Below are positions 16,028 to 24,724 of a stretch of DNA of 64,000 nt, piece by piece. The notes under the pieces are model-generated. The model was not told where the DNA came from and ran no database searches. It saw only the letters and a program-made list of their open reading frames with translations. A program made the position numbers and the translations under genes. Where the stretch lies: NCBI GenBank assembly GCA_039888615.1, contig JBDQQS010000004.1. One strand, written 5' to 3'. Source of the DNA: Flavimaribacter sp039888615. Its GTDB lineage: Bacteria; Pseudomonadota; Alphaproteobacteria; Rhizobiales; Rhizobiaceae. Position 1 is the stretch's first letter. Each line of letters begins with the position of its first letter.

Positions 16028-16870
16028 ATGAAGCTCGTACATATTTCGGACATCCATATCAATTCGGAGACCATTCTCGATTCCGATCCGGTCGACAATT
16101 TCGGCAGATGCATCGCGCATATCGAAAAACACCATATGGACTCCGATCGCATCGTCATCACCGGCGATTTGACCCATCACGGTCAGGAAGCGAGCTATCT
16201 CAAGTTGCGCGACATGCTCGAACAAACAGCGCTCAAGGGAGTGCTCGCGCCGCGCCTGATGATTGGCAATCACGACGACAGAAGCAACTTCGTGAAAGTG
16301 TTCTCCGACACTCCGCGCGACGATAATGGTTTCATCCAGTGGACGGAGGAAACGCCGGCCGGGCTCTTCGTCTACATGGACACCAACGAGCCGGGCGCCC
16401 ACGCCGGGGTCTATTGTGAACGCCGGCAGGAATGGTTGAACGGGACCCTCGCACGCGCGCGCGCGGCGGGCATGGATGTCTGGTTGTTCATGCATCATAA
16501 TCCGCTGACCGTGCACGTCGCTAACGCTGACCTGATAGGCATCGTCCAGCAGCAGGAACTGCGGCAAATCCTGCGCGCCCATGCGGACATCGTGAAGCAC
16601 ATTTTCTTCGGCCACTGTCACTACACGCTGAGCGGCTCCGTGGAGGGCATTCCGCTCTCCGCGCCGCGCTCGACCAACCATCCCTGCTGGCCGGAGTTTT
16701 CAGGCGATCCGCGCGTCATGGCCTACGGGCCGGTCGCGCCGAATTACAATGTCTGTTTTCTCGACGCCGGCGCCACCGTCGTCCACAGCATCGACTTCCT
16801 GCACGAGGACGAGATCATCCGCCTCATGGCGGGCGAGGACGGCTGGATCACGGAGGTCGCTGCTGATTGA
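16028..16870 (+). CDS. Metallophosphoesterase (class III cyclic-nucleotide/glycerophosphodiesterase-like)
   Basis: 280-residue calcineurin-like phosphoesterase. All metal motifs are present: SDIH near residue 7, GDLTHHG near 41, GNHDD near 77, FMHHNP near 158, and GHCHY near 198. This set and the compact length match the GpdQ/CpdA-type class III phosphodiesterases, which hydrolyse cAMP or glycerophosphodiesters with a di-metal centre. No signal peptide, so cytosolic. A membrane-bound class III nucleotide cyclase is encoded nearby at 17299-18705, so a make-and-break pair for a cyclic nucleotide is possible, though glycerophosphodiesters remain an equal alternative. Confidence 0.87.
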   Translation: MKLVHISDIHINSETILDSDPVDNFGRCIAHIEKHHMDSDRIVITGDLTHHGQEASYLKLRDMLEQTALKGVLAPRLMIGNHDDRSNFVKVFSDTPRDDNGFIQWTEETPAGLFVYMDTNEPGAHAGVYCERRQEWLNGTLARARAAGMDVWLFMHHNPLTVHVANADLIGIVQQQELRQILRAHADIVKHIFFGHCHYTLSGSVEGIPLSAPRSTNHPCWPEFSGDPRVMAYGPVAPNYNVCFLDAGATVVHSIDFLHEDEIIRLMAGEDGWITEVAAD

Positions 16871-17134
16871 CCGGAACGGAAGCGGACCAAATTGGCTGCG
16901 TTTCGACCGGATTCCGCTGAAAAGACACCTGCCAGTCTGGGGGTGATCGCGTGCGTCAGACCGCGTCATTGAGAATGAAAATGCCGAATTTCCGCAGCGA
17001 AGCCAGACGGGAGATTATACTTTAGTCAAAGACGATCTCTGACCAAAAAATCATCAAAGCCGGGCAGGAATGAACATTCTGTGCGCATGGCAAATTTCGC
17101 CGATATTCGGAAAAAATCTAACCACCTGTAATCA

Positions 17135-17148
17135 TTGATAATAATCAG
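17135..17148. promoter_or_regulatory. FNR/FixK-like box
   Basis: TTGAT-AATA-ATCAG matches nine of the ten specified bases of the TTGAT-N4-ATCAA consensus. It lies in the long gap between the metallophosphoesterase and the cyclase, about 40 bases before the predicted structured RNA, a spacing usual for activation. One such match by chance in 64 kb is not very unlikely, so confidence is modest. Confidence 0.35.
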
Positions 17149-17175
17149 GATTCTCAAAACTGGCATACTGTTTGC

Positions 17176-17294
17176 TAGTCAGTTGGCAGGTCCAGAGGGG
17201 ACCCTACCAGACGTCCATCAAGCGACGTCGCAGGTAAGCCGCCGGGTGGTCGACGCTTCTTGATCCCGATCGATTGATCATCCGGCGGTTTTTT
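17176..17294 (+). ncRNA. Candidate small RNA
   Basis: A stretch of about 110 bases with two hairpins and a terminator but no open frame. Hairpin 1 is GGTCC-AGAGG-GGACC at 17189-17203. The terminal hairpin is a 15-bp stem followed by six T. The preceding plus-strand gene ends about 370 bases upstream, far for a plain 3' terminator, and an FNR-like box lies just before the structure. The start is approximate. I do not recognise the RNA family; a distant terminator of the metallophosphoesterase transcript is the alternative. Confidence 0.35.
17239..17294 (+). terminator. Strong intrinsic terminator
   Basis: The arms 17239-17253 and 17274-17288 pair over 15 base pairs (four of them G-T) around a 20-base loop and are followed by T6 at 17289-17294. 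The T-run is only on the plus strand, so it terminates plus-strand transcription, not the convergent cyclase gene. Confidence 0.75.
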
Positions 17295-17298
17295 CATT

Positions 17299-18705
17299 TC
17301 ATAATCCACGCTTGATCGTTTCCGCCGCCTTGTCAGAAGCCGCCTCGATGGGCGCCATGCCAAGCACGACGACGTCGACCGCCGCGCCGGCGCCTTCCAC
17401 GGCCGTGCGCAACTCCGCTCTGGTCAGCGCGCCGTCATAACCCTGCTCGGCGGCGCTTTTCCAGGTTTGGGCGTCGCAGATGCAGGAACTTCCTAATGTG
17501 CGGTTCAGCTTCTCCAGTTTGGCGGACAGGTTCACGCTGGCGCCGATCACCGTCAACTCCAGCCGGTCGCCGTAACCGACGGCGCCCCAGCTCACGATTC
17601 CGGTCGCGATCCCGACGCCGATGGCGATCGGGCCAAATTCGCGGATCGCTTCTTCCTGCTCGGACCATTGCGCGGCTTCGCCCAGAATGCGTTCGGCGGC
17701 CGCGACGGCGCGGGCGGCCGGGTTTTCCTCGTCATCGCCAATGCCGAAGGTCACCATCACGCCGTCTCCCATGAATTTGTCGATCGTGCCGCCAAACTCC
17801 TGGATGATCGGGATGACGCGCGATTGATAGGCGGACAGAAGCTGCATGACCTGATCGGCGTCGCGATCCGCAACTAGTTGCGTAAAGCCGCGAATGTCGA
17901 TGTTCATGATGGTCGCCAGACGCTTCTCACCGGCGCCAGCGACCATCTGGAGCTTATTCTTGCGAATGCCCTCGGCGACGCGCGTGTCGAAGAATTTCGA
18001 CAGATCCTTCGCCGCCGTCTGTTCGGTAACGGAACGGATCAGCAGGTTCTTGGAGCCGTTGATGGCCAGCGCCAGAATACCGGTTACGAAAAGGATCGAG
18101 ACCATCTTGTCGACCTCGGCGCCGATCAGGATCGTGTTGGACGTCAGATATTCCACATAGGAGCGCGTCAGCATGCTGTCGGTCGTGTCGAAATTCGTCA
18201 CGTAGAGAATGATCGAGGTCCAGCCCGTCGCTGCGACCAATCCCGCGACGATGACGAATTTCGGATGGAAGCGCAGCGCCCTGATAGCGATGAATATGAA
18301 CACGTATAGCAGCGACGGCGCCTTCAGGATGAAGGAGGGCGGCTGCATGTACTGCATGTGGAAACTCACCATCAATCCGTAAAGCAGCGTGAAATCGAAC
18401 AGGATCGACAGATAGGCGGCCCAGTCGGGCGGCAATCGGAACAGCGACCATGTGAGCCCCGTCACTGACAGAACCAGGAAAATCGCGAGAACATAAGGCG
18501 CCGGCGCAAATGCGCCGTCCGGAAAGGTTTTGGGCGCGACCGTGTAGATCATGCAGAAGAGGATGATGATGGCGAGATGGATCAGCCGGAGAAACACCTC
18601 GTTCGCCCATTCCTTGCGCTCCACATCCTCCTGGACGCGTTCTGGAAGGCTGGCGATGTCAGGCGCGCCGAACAGCGTTTCGCGCAACTGATGGAATGTG
18701 ATCAA
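17299..18705 (-). CDS. Membrane-anchored class III adenylate/guanylate cyclase
   Basis: 468 residues. About six transmembrane helices occupy residues 40-225, and a class III cyclase domain occupies about 260-440. The two metal aspartates are D270 in NIDIRGFT and D314 in KFMGDGVMV; K310 precedes the second and fits purine recognition. In the later motif, normally ending NxAxRLE, the transition-state arginine is lysine (VNLSAKLE, K396), and the purine-contact residue before TVIG is Glu rather than Asp, so activity may be altered. It makes cAMP or cGMP if active. The neighbouring phosphodiesterase-like gene and the CYTH-CHAD gene are both divergent or convergent, so it is probably monocistronic. 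Confidence 0.9.
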   Translation of the reverse strand: MITFHQLRETLFGAPDIASLPERVQEDVERKEWANEVFLRLIHLAIIILFCMIYTVAPKTFPDGAFAPAPYVLAIFLVLSVTGLTWSLFRLPPDWAAYLSILFDFTLLYGLMVSFHMQYMQPPSFILKAPSLLYVFIFIAIRALRFHPKFVIVAGLVAATGWTSIILYVTNFDTTDSMLTRSYVEYLTSNTILIGAEVDKMVSILFVTGILALAINGSKNLLIRSVTEQTAAKDLSKFFDTRVAEGIRKNKLQMVAGAGEKRLATIMNIDIRGFTQLVADRDADQVMQLLSAYQSRVIPIIQEFGGTIDKFMGDGVMVTFGIGDDEENPAARAVAAAERILGEAAQWSEQEEAIREFGPIAIGVGIATGIVSWGAVGYGDRLELTVIGASVNLSAKLEKLNRTLGSSCICDAQTWKSAAEQGYDGALTRAELRTAVEGAGAAVDVVVLGMAPIEAASDKAAETIKRGL

Positions 18706-18887
18706 GGGCTCTCCTCACATATGGTTGCGGCAGACTAGCAAAGAACCGCTTCACAAGCCCCTCAATTTAGCGCAACCGGGCAGTGATGAAAAACTTTCGC
18801 CGCAGCCCGCGTTGGAGCGTGCTTGCCGCACCTTTTATCCGGTGCTACCAATGGCTGTAGATAATGTTGTGAAGTTGTCACATCCCA

Positions 18888-20444
18888 ATGGGTCAACGAG
18901 AACTCGAAATCAAGCTTGAGGTCGGCCCCGGCATTCTTGACAGGGTAAAACGCAAGCCGGTTTTTACCGCCATGGCCGCGGTCAAACCGTCGCAGACGTC
19001 GCTTCGTTCCATCTACTACGACACGCCCGACCAAAGTCTTCGCAATCAGCGCGCATCGCTGCGTTTGCGGGCCAAGGGCGGCGGATGGCTGCAGACGTTC
19101 AAGAGCGGAACAGGTGTGGTCAATGGCGTATCCAATCCAATAGAAACGGAAGTCGAGGTCGGCGGGCCGTCGCTCGAACTCGACCGTATCGGCGACACCA
19201 AACAAAAGGAATGGTTCGCCAAGCTGGTCGACGCCCAGCCGCTCGATCCGGTGTTCGAGACGCTGATTGACAGAACGATCTGGCTGCTCGATTGCGATGG
19301 AGAAGCCGTCATCGAGCTGGCCGTGGACGATGGAACCGTGGAGGCGTCGGGCGAATCGGAAGAAATCAGCGAGATAGAACTCGAGCTCAAGTCCGGCCCC
19401 TCGCGGGCGCTGCTGGAAGCTACCGAAAAGCTTTTCGACGGCGAACCGGTTGATCTTGCAACGATGAGCAAGGCGCAACGCGGATACGCCCTTCTGCAAA
19501 AGGCCAAGCCAGATACGTCGTCGGCCAAGCCGATCAATGCGGACAAGCCAGCGCTGTCGACGGAGATGACGCCGGTCGATGCGATCAAGACACTCGGCCG
19601 TTCCGCCGCGAACCAGATCCTCGGAAACTGGGCGCTGCTTGGCGGTTCGGAGGATTCCGAAGTCCCGCACCAGCTTCGGGTCGGTCTCCGGCGGCTGCGC
19701 ACGACGTTGAGACTGTTTTCCTCGCTCGGCGACAACGCCGCGCTGGAACGCCTTTCGGAGGAGGCCCGCGAACTTGGCCGCATCATTGGCGCGGCAAGGG
19801 ACGCCGATGTTCTGATCGAGGATATCGTGACGCCGGTGATGGCGCGCGACAGCGCCGACAGCCGCTTCGAGACGCTGCTTCTGGTTCTGGAACAGGAACG
19901 GGCAAACCGGCGACAAGCCGTCCGCGACGCGCTGGCCGAAGGGCGCTGGACCTGGTTCAAGCTGAACTGCACGCTCTTCGAGCAGGCCGTCGAACGGGCG
20001 TTAGACACCGGGTTGTCAGCGGATGCGAACGCCGACGTCGCCGTCTTTTCAGCGCGCGAACTGGACAAGGCCTGGAAGCACGTTCGCAAGAGGGGAAAGC
20101 GGTTCGACAGGCAGAAAGTGTCGGAGCGTCACGCGATGCGCAAATCCCTCAAGACGCTGCGCTACGCCTGCGATTTCCTGTCGCCTCTGTTCCCGCAAAA
20201 AGAGGCCGCAAAGTTCGGCAAGCGCCTGAAAAAGCTGCAGGACATCTTCGGCTATCTGAACGATGTGGCGATGGCTGAAGAACTGGAGACGTTTATCGCC
20301 GAGCGGTATCCCGACCGGAACGACCTGCAGGAAAGCGTCGCCGCGATCCGTAAATGGCACCGCAAGCAGGCGAAGGCGGCGGACAGGAAGGCAGGCAACC
20401 GCTGGCGGAAACTCAAGGAAAGCCCAAAGTTCTGGGCCGCGTAA
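18888..20444 (+). CDS. CYTH-CHAD domain protein, probable inorganic triphosphatase
   Basis: 518 residues. The N-terminal CYTH domain begins ELEIK (the ExExK signature, residues 5-9) and runs to about 205, with IYYDTPD, SLRLRAKG, and alternating acidic strands ending in SEIELELKSG. The C-terminal CHAD domain starts near 225 and includes VPHQLRVGLRRLRTTL, the conserved H-x3-R pattern that binds polyphosphate, and a second basic helix around MRKSLKTLRYACDFL. The combination is the ygiF-type architecture: triphosphate hydrolysis coupled to polyphosphate binding. It is convergent with the receptor gene at 20451, six bases away. Confidence 0.92.
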   Translation: MGQRELEIKLEVGPGILDRVKRKPVFTAMAAVKPSQTSLRSIYYDTPDQSLRNQRASLRLRAKGGGWLQTFKSGTGVVNGVSNPIETEVEVGGPSLELDRIGDTKQKEWFAKLVDAQPLDPVFETLIDRTIWLLDCDGEAVIELAVDDGTVEASGESEEISEIELELKSGPSRALLEATEKLFDGEPVDLATMSKAQRGYALLQKAKPDTSSAKPINADKPALSTEMTPVDAIKTLGRSAANQILGNWALLGGSEDSEVPHQLRVGLRRLRTTLRLFSSLGDNAALERLSEEARELGRIIGAARDADVLIEDIVTPVMARDSADSRFETLLLVLEQERANRRQAVRDALAEGRWTWFKLNCTLFEQAVERALDTGLSADANADVAVFSARELDKAWKHVRKRGKRFDRQKVSERHAMRKSLKTLRYACDFLSPLFPQKEAAKFGKRLKKLQDIFGYLNDVAMAEELETFIAERYPDRNDLQESVAAIRKWHRKQAKAADRKAGNRWRKLKESPKFWAA

Positions 20445-20450
20445 GAGCGG

Positions 20451-21587
20451 CTATCTACCGGAACTGAAATAATCGGAGCGTAGGTCCTCGACGGCTCCTT
20501 TTTCTTTCAGCGCTAAAAGGGAAAGCGTCAGCGATTTTGTCAGCGGGCTGTCTTGCGGCAGGGCGAAACCGTATTTGTCTGGATTGAAGATCTTGCCAAC
20601 CACCTGATACGGCTCTTCCGGGTTCAGTTCCGTATAGTATTCGAGCACCGGGGCGTCGCCCACGATCGCGGCGACCTCATCGGCGAGCAGGGCTTCGGCG
20701 GCGCTGTCGATGCCGGGGTAGGAGACATATTCGATGCCGGTGGCGTCAATGAAGTCTTCCGAGACGCTTCCCTCGAACACGCCGACCACCTTGCCGGGCA
20801 AATCGGCAAGGCCGTTGATCTGGCTCGTCAGCGACAGCGTCGTCATCACGCTCGTCACGGTGGAGGTGACATAGGCGATGACGGCTATGCCGCAGATCAG
20901 CCAGACGCCCTGCCACATGCGCCCGAGCCAGCCGAACAGGTTCTTGCGGGAAGGCGGACGCCCCGAGGTCGCAACCGACATGACCGAGTAGAAACTCTCA
21001 GCGACGCCGTCGCGCCAGCGTTTGGGAAAATCGGGATTGAAGCGGCGATCGAATATCGTCAGCAAAATCGTCGCGAAGATAATGATCCCGGCCAGCCAGG
21101 CGTAGGCGCGCAGGAATCCGGCGTCTGCGAGACCCGCAACGATGTCGCGAAAACCGGAGCGCCGGTCGCCGTCGATCATCACTCTGAGGCCTGAATCATA
21201 CCAGGGCTGCGTGAAGTCGACCCGTTGGGCGCGGTTGCGGGTAATCGTCAGGCTCGTGACGGCGATGTCGGTTTCGCCTTCAGACGTCGCGTCGACGAGA
21301 CCGCGAACTGTCGGATATTCCTTGTACTCGTATTCAAGGTCCATCTCCTCGGCCAACATTTCCCACAGCCGGATCGCCATGCCCGTATAGGCGTCGTCCT
21401 TCTTCATGACGAAGGGGGGGCTGATCCAGACGCCGACTGTCACCGGTTGGCCAACGCTTTCCGGGGCCTGTGCGCTGGCGATGGCCGGCGGAAAGAGCAG
21501 CAGGCCAAGGAGTAAGAGCAACATTCTGAATCCACGCGAGTCGACTGTCGCGCCTGTTTGCCTGCCTGTTCGCCGCCAACTTTTCAT
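20451..21587 (-). CDS. Prokaryotic ionotropic glutamate receptor-like protein (GluR0 architecture)
   Basis: 378 residues. A signal/membrane helix (22-40) precedes lobe 1 of an amino-acid-binding domain (48-150). It is interrupted by a pore module: helix 163-180, a re-entrant segment 195-212, and helix 225-248. Lobe 2 (258-375) then follows. This lobe1-pore-lobe2 order is that of GluR0 rather than a free binding protein. SLTITRNRAQRVDFTQPW supplies the ligand arginine and GDAPVLEYY an acidic residue for the amino group. The filter position, TVGYGD in GluR0, reads SVATSGR, so potassium selectivity is not expected. ATG 21587 follows an AGG site; an upstream GTG at 21602 is possible. Ligand unknown. 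Confidence 0.82.
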   Translation of the reverse strand: MKSWRRTGRQTGATVDSRGFRMLLLLLGLLLFPPAIASAQAPESVGQPVTVGVWISPPFVMKKDDAYTGMAIRLWEMLAEEMDLEYEYKEYPTVRGLVDATSEGETDIAVTSLTITRNRAQRVDFTQPWYDSGLRVMIDGDRRSGFRDIVAGLADAGFLRAYAWLAGIIIFATILLTIFDRRFNPDFPKRWRDGVAESFYSVMSVATSGRPPSRKNLFGWLGRMWQGVWLICGIAVIAYVTSTVTSVMTTLSLTSQINGLADLPGKVVGVFEGSVSEDFIDATGIEYVSYPGIDSAAEALLADEVAAIVGDAPVLEYYTELNPEEPYQVVGKIFNPDKYGFALPQDSPLTKSLTLSLLALKEKGAVEDLRSDYFSSGR

Positions 21588-21711
21588 GATTATGCCTGTC
21601 ACCCGTGTACGAAACGAATCTGTTGTTGGACAGTATTTTAAAAAACCATCGGTGAAAGTCGCAAGGCGTCAATCGCGTCGAATTTCGGACAGAATATCGC
21701 AGCGGCCATAT

Positions 21712-22644
21712 TCACTCACGGCCCAACCCCGCCTCGGCCACGATCCGGCGCAGAACTTCGGCGAAATATTCTCCCGCCGGATCGAGCGCCGTCTGGGCCC
21801 TGGTGTTGATGCCGATCGAACCCAGAGTCGTTTCCGTATCGATCGGCAAGGTGACAAATTCGCCGCTTTCGATTTCTGCCGCGATCACGCCGCGCGAGAT
21901 GATCCAGATCGCCTGGTAATTTCGCAGCATGGCGCGCCCGAAGGAATCCGAAACCGATTCGATCGCCTGTCGCGGCTCGGAAATGCCCTGTTCGACGAAT
22001 AGCCTGTCGACGAAAGGACGAATGATGCTGTTGTCGCTCGGCACGATGACCGGAAAGTCGTCGAGGCTTTCGACGCTGATCTGGCGTTTTCCGGCGAGCG
22101 GGTGCGACGCATCGACGGCGATGACAACGCGGTCGCGGTAAAGCGGCTCGAACACCAGGCCTTGCATATTCTCCGGCGCAGGCAGCCGGCCCATGACGAG
22201 GTCGAGTTCACCGTTGCGTAACTGGTCGAGTAGCACACGATTTTCACCGGTAACCACCTTGAGCCGGTTGCGCATGCCCGACCGTAGGTAGCGGGATACG
22301 GCCTGCGGAATGATCGTGGTCGAGACAGTCGGCAGGGCCCCAAGTCGGATGCGTGGTCCGTCGTCGAGGCTCAGTTCGGACAGCGCGTTGACGCCGTTGC
22401 GCGCCGCGGTGATGCTGCTGCCGGCGTAGCGCAGGAAGATCTCGCCGTAGTGGGAGATCCGGATTCCGCGTCCTTCCTTCTCCACCAGCGGCTTGCCGCA
22501 GATCTCCTCCAGTTCCCGTAAGGTGCGGGTCACGGCTGGTTGAGTCAGGTTGAGCGCGTCGGCGGCGCGGCTCACGCTTTTCTGCCGCGCCACCTCCACG
22601 AAGGTCTCAAGATGGCGCAATTTGATCCGTCGGAGTTGATTCAT
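21712..22644 (-). CDS. pcaQ: LysR-type regulator, PcaQ-like
   Basis: 310 residues, standard LysR length. The winged helix is near residues 8-66 (HLETFVEVARQKSVSRAADALNLTQPAVTRTLREL) and the effector domain follows from about 95 (RIRLGALPTVSTTIIP). It is divergent from pcaC and the protocatechuate genes and is close in sequence character to PcaQ of rhizobia, which activates pca operons in response to carboxymuconate. ATG 22644 was chosen because the HTH starts there; the frame stays open much farther upstream but through promoter-like AT-rich sequence. Confidence 0.87.
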   Translation of the reverse strand: MNQLRRIKLRHLETFVEVARQKSVSRAADALNLTQPAVTRTLRELEEICGKPLVEKEGRGIRISHYGEIFLRYAGSSITAARNGVNALSELSLDDGPRIRLGALPTVSTTIIPQAVSRYLRSGMRNRLKVVTGENRVLLDQLRNGELDLVMGRLPAPENMQGLVFEPLYRDRVVIAVDASHPLAGKRQISVESLDDFPVIVPSDNSIIRPFVDRLFVEQGISEPRQAIESVSDSFGRAMLRNYQAIWIISRGVIAAEIESGEFVTLPIDTETTLGSIGINTRAQTALDPAGEYFAEVLRRIVAEAGLGRE

Positions 22645-22819
22645 ATCATTTACGGTATTTAAAGTATGATATTTATAATTATTCATTACCGAAGAAATAC
22701 GTAAATTGCCATCGGTAGGGAGGTTGCCGGTTTGTGTGACGCGGTTTTCAAATCGCGTCGACCATGACGCCGTCGCAGATCCGGAGGACATCCCGAACAA
22801 ATTAATGACGGAGTGATCG
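22645..22819. promoter_or_regulatory. Divergent promoter region pcaQ / pcaC
   Basis: AT-rich 175-base spacer. It contains ATTTACG (22648-22654) and its inverted copy CGTAAAT (22700-22706), and TACCGA (22687-22692) with inverted TCGGTA (22712-22717). One or both pairs may form LysR-type binding sites. I could not match the PcaQ consensus I know from rhizobia, so the site assignment is open. Confidence 0.4.
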
Positions 22820-23227
22820 ATGACGCAAACCCCGCCAGTTTCGAAGCGGTATTCCGAGGGCATGGCCACGCGCAGGCGAGTGCTGGGCGGCGACCATGTC
22901 GACCGCGCCGAAGCCTCCAAGATCGATTTCGACGCTCCGTTCCAGGAACTGATCGTTGAAGCCGCCTGGAGCCATGTCTGGTCTCGAGATCAGTGGACTC
23001 CGCGGGAACGCTCCATGGTCACGATTGCGCTGCTTTCGGCGCTCGGACATTATGACGAGGTCGCCATGCATGTCCGTGCAACGGCCAATACGGGCGCGAC
23101 GCGTGAGGACATTCGCGAGGCGATGTTGCACGTCGCCGTCTACGCCGGCGTGCCCGCCGCCAATCACGCGATCAAGGTCGTGAAGAAGGCATTCGACGAA
23201 ATGGACGCCGCGGGAGCCGAATCGTAA
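22820..23227 (+). CDS. pcaC: 4-carboxymuconolactone decarboxylase
   Basis: 135 residues, normal length. It converts gamma-carboxymuconolactone to 3-oxoadipate enol-lactone in protocatechuate ortho-cleavage. Family landmarks are the conserved N-terminal VLGGDHVDRA, then TPRERSMVTIALLSALGHYDE and AMHVRATANTGATREDI, with the catalytic-region histidines at GHYDE and MHVRA. GGAG lies about seven bases before the ATG. First gene after the divergent pcaQ; the dioxygenase genes follow after a 129-base gap that could hold a second promoter. Confidence 0.94.
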   Translation: MTQTPPVSKRYSEGMATRRRVLGGDHVDRAEASKIDFDAPFQELIVEAAWSHVWSRDQWTPRERSMVTIALLSALGHYDEVAMHVRATANTGATREDIREAMLHVAVYAGVPAANHAIKVVKKAFDEMDAAGAES

Positions 23228-23356
23228 GTTTGACGGCTGTTTCGGACGGCCGCAAAATTATAAAAAGAATAGCCAGCATTGGAATATTGGCATTGAGGGA
23301 TGAGGAACCGGTAATTCAATACCAATGGACCACTCAGCAGACCTTGGAGGTCGATA

Positions 23357-24097
23357 ATGCGTAATACACTAGCGGAAACCGGGGCGTTTTTCCCCCGTGA
23401 CAGGAGCTGGCATCCGAAAGCCTTCACGCCTGACTACAAGACCAGCGTTTTGCGGTCGCCTCAAAAGGCGCTGCTGTCGCTTCCGAACACGGTCAGCGAA
23501 ATCACCGGTCCGGTGTTCGGCCATGACGTCCTCGGTGAACTCGACGACGACCTGATCTTCAACTACGCAAAGCCTGGCGAAAGCGCGATCGGACAGCGCA
23601 TCATCGTCCACGGACGCGTGCTGGACGAGCGCGGCAGGGGCGTGCCGAACATATTGCTGGAATTCTGGCAGGCCAATGCCGGCGGCCGATACCGGCATAA
23701 GAAGGAAACCTATCTCGCCGCGCTGGATCCGAATTTCGGCGGCTGCGGACGAACCATCACCGATGACGACGGCTACTACGCCTTCCGCACCATCAAGCCG
23801 GGGCCCTATCCATGGCCGAACGGCGTGAACGACTGGCGCCCGGCCCATATCCATTTTTCGGTCTTCGGTCACGGCTTCGCGCAGCGCCTGATTACCCAGA
23901 TGTATTTCGAGGGCGATCCGCTTATTCCGATCTGCCCGATCGTCAACACGATCGGCGATCCGGAAGCCATCAGCCGCTTGACGGCGCCGCTCGACATGAA
24001 CAATACGATTCCGATGGATTCACGCGCCTACAAGTTCGACATCGTTCTGCGCGGCCGCCGTTCGACGATGTTCGAGAACCGCAAGGAGGGCAATTGA
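23357..24097 (+). CDS. pcaH: Protocatechuate 3,4-dioxygenase beta subunit
   Basis: 246 residues; catalytic subunit that binds Fe(III) and opens the protocatechuate ring between the two hydroxyls to 3-carboxy-cis,cis-muconate. All four iron ligands are visible: Tyr112 (GGRYRH), Tyr151 (PGPYPW), His164 and His166 (PAHIHF). The start has a GGAGG site. One base separates it from pcaG, so the subunits are made together. Confidence 0.96.
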   Translation: MRNTLAETGAFFPRDRSWHPKAFTPDYKTSVLRSPQKALLSLPNTVSEITGPVFGHDVLGELDDDLIFNYAKPGESAIGQRIIVHGRVLDERGRGVPNILLEFWQANAGGRYRHKKETYLAALDPNFGGCGRTITDDDGYYAFRTIKPGPYPWPNGVNDWRPAHIHFSVFGHGFAQRLITQMYFEGDPLIPICPIVNTIGDPEAISRLTAPLDMNNTIPMDSRAYKFDIVLRGRRSTMFENRKEGN

Positions 24098-24098
24098 G

Positions 24099-24713
24099 AT
24101 GGCTCAGACGCTCAACATGCTAAAGGAAAGCGCGTCGCAGACCGCAGGTCCTTACGTTCATATCGGCTGCACCCCGAATTTTACAGGAATCGAGGGCGTT
24201 TATGACGAGGACCTCGGCAGGGCCATGGTCAGCGACGAGACGCTCGGCGAACGCATCACAGTCACGGGCCGGGTCATCGACGGCGGCGGAACGCCGCTGA
24301 AGGACGCCATGGTCGAAATCTGGCAGGCCGATCACGCCGGGCTGTACAACAGTCCCGCCGAGACCCGCGGTCTCGCCGACCCGAACTTCCCCGGATGGGG
24401 CCGGCAGCCGACGCACATGACAACCGGCGTCTTCACCTTCGAGACGATCAAGCCGGGCAGGGTCCCCTTCAATGACGGTCGCATGCAGGCGCCGCACATC
24501 ACGTTCTGGATCGTTGCCCGCGGCATCAATCTCGGTCTGAACACGCGCATGTATTTCGGCGACGAGGAAGCGGCCAATGCGGAGGACCCGGTGCTCGGCC
24601 GAATCGAGCACAAGGTTCGCGTCCCGACACTGATCGCTGCTCGGGAGGGAAACACCTACACGTTCGACATCAACCTTCAGGGTCCGGACGAAACAGTTTT
24701 CTTCGATATCTAG
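24099..24713 (+). CDS. pcaG: Protocatechuate 3,4-dioxygenase alpha subunit
   Basis: 204 residues; non-catalytic partner of PcaH in the (alpha-beta)n dioxygenase. It starts SASQTAGPYVHIGC, as alpha subunits do. The dioxygenase fold is kept (VEIWQADHAGLYNSP, FETIKPGRVPF, APHITFWI), but the iron-ligand tyrosine/histidine set is incomplete, as is usual for PcaG. Directly upstream of the CoA-transferase genes with an 11-base gap. Confidence 0.95.
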   Translation: MAQTLNMLKESASQTAGPYVHIGCTPNFTGIEGVYDEDLGRAMVSDETLGERITVTGRVIDGGGTPLKDAMVEIWQADHAGLYNSPAETRGLADPNFPGWGRQPTHMTTGVFTFETIKPGRVPFNDGRMQAPHITFWIVARGINLGLNTRMYFGDEEAANAEDPVLGRIEHKVRVPTLIAAREGNTYTFDINLQGPDETVFFDI

Positions 24714-24724
24714 AAAGAGGCGCC

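Noticed and set aside
23282..23289. Fourth GAATATTG operator half-site upstream of pcaH
   Set aside because: The matching inverted half at the 3-base spacing is absent, so it is probably a chance match.
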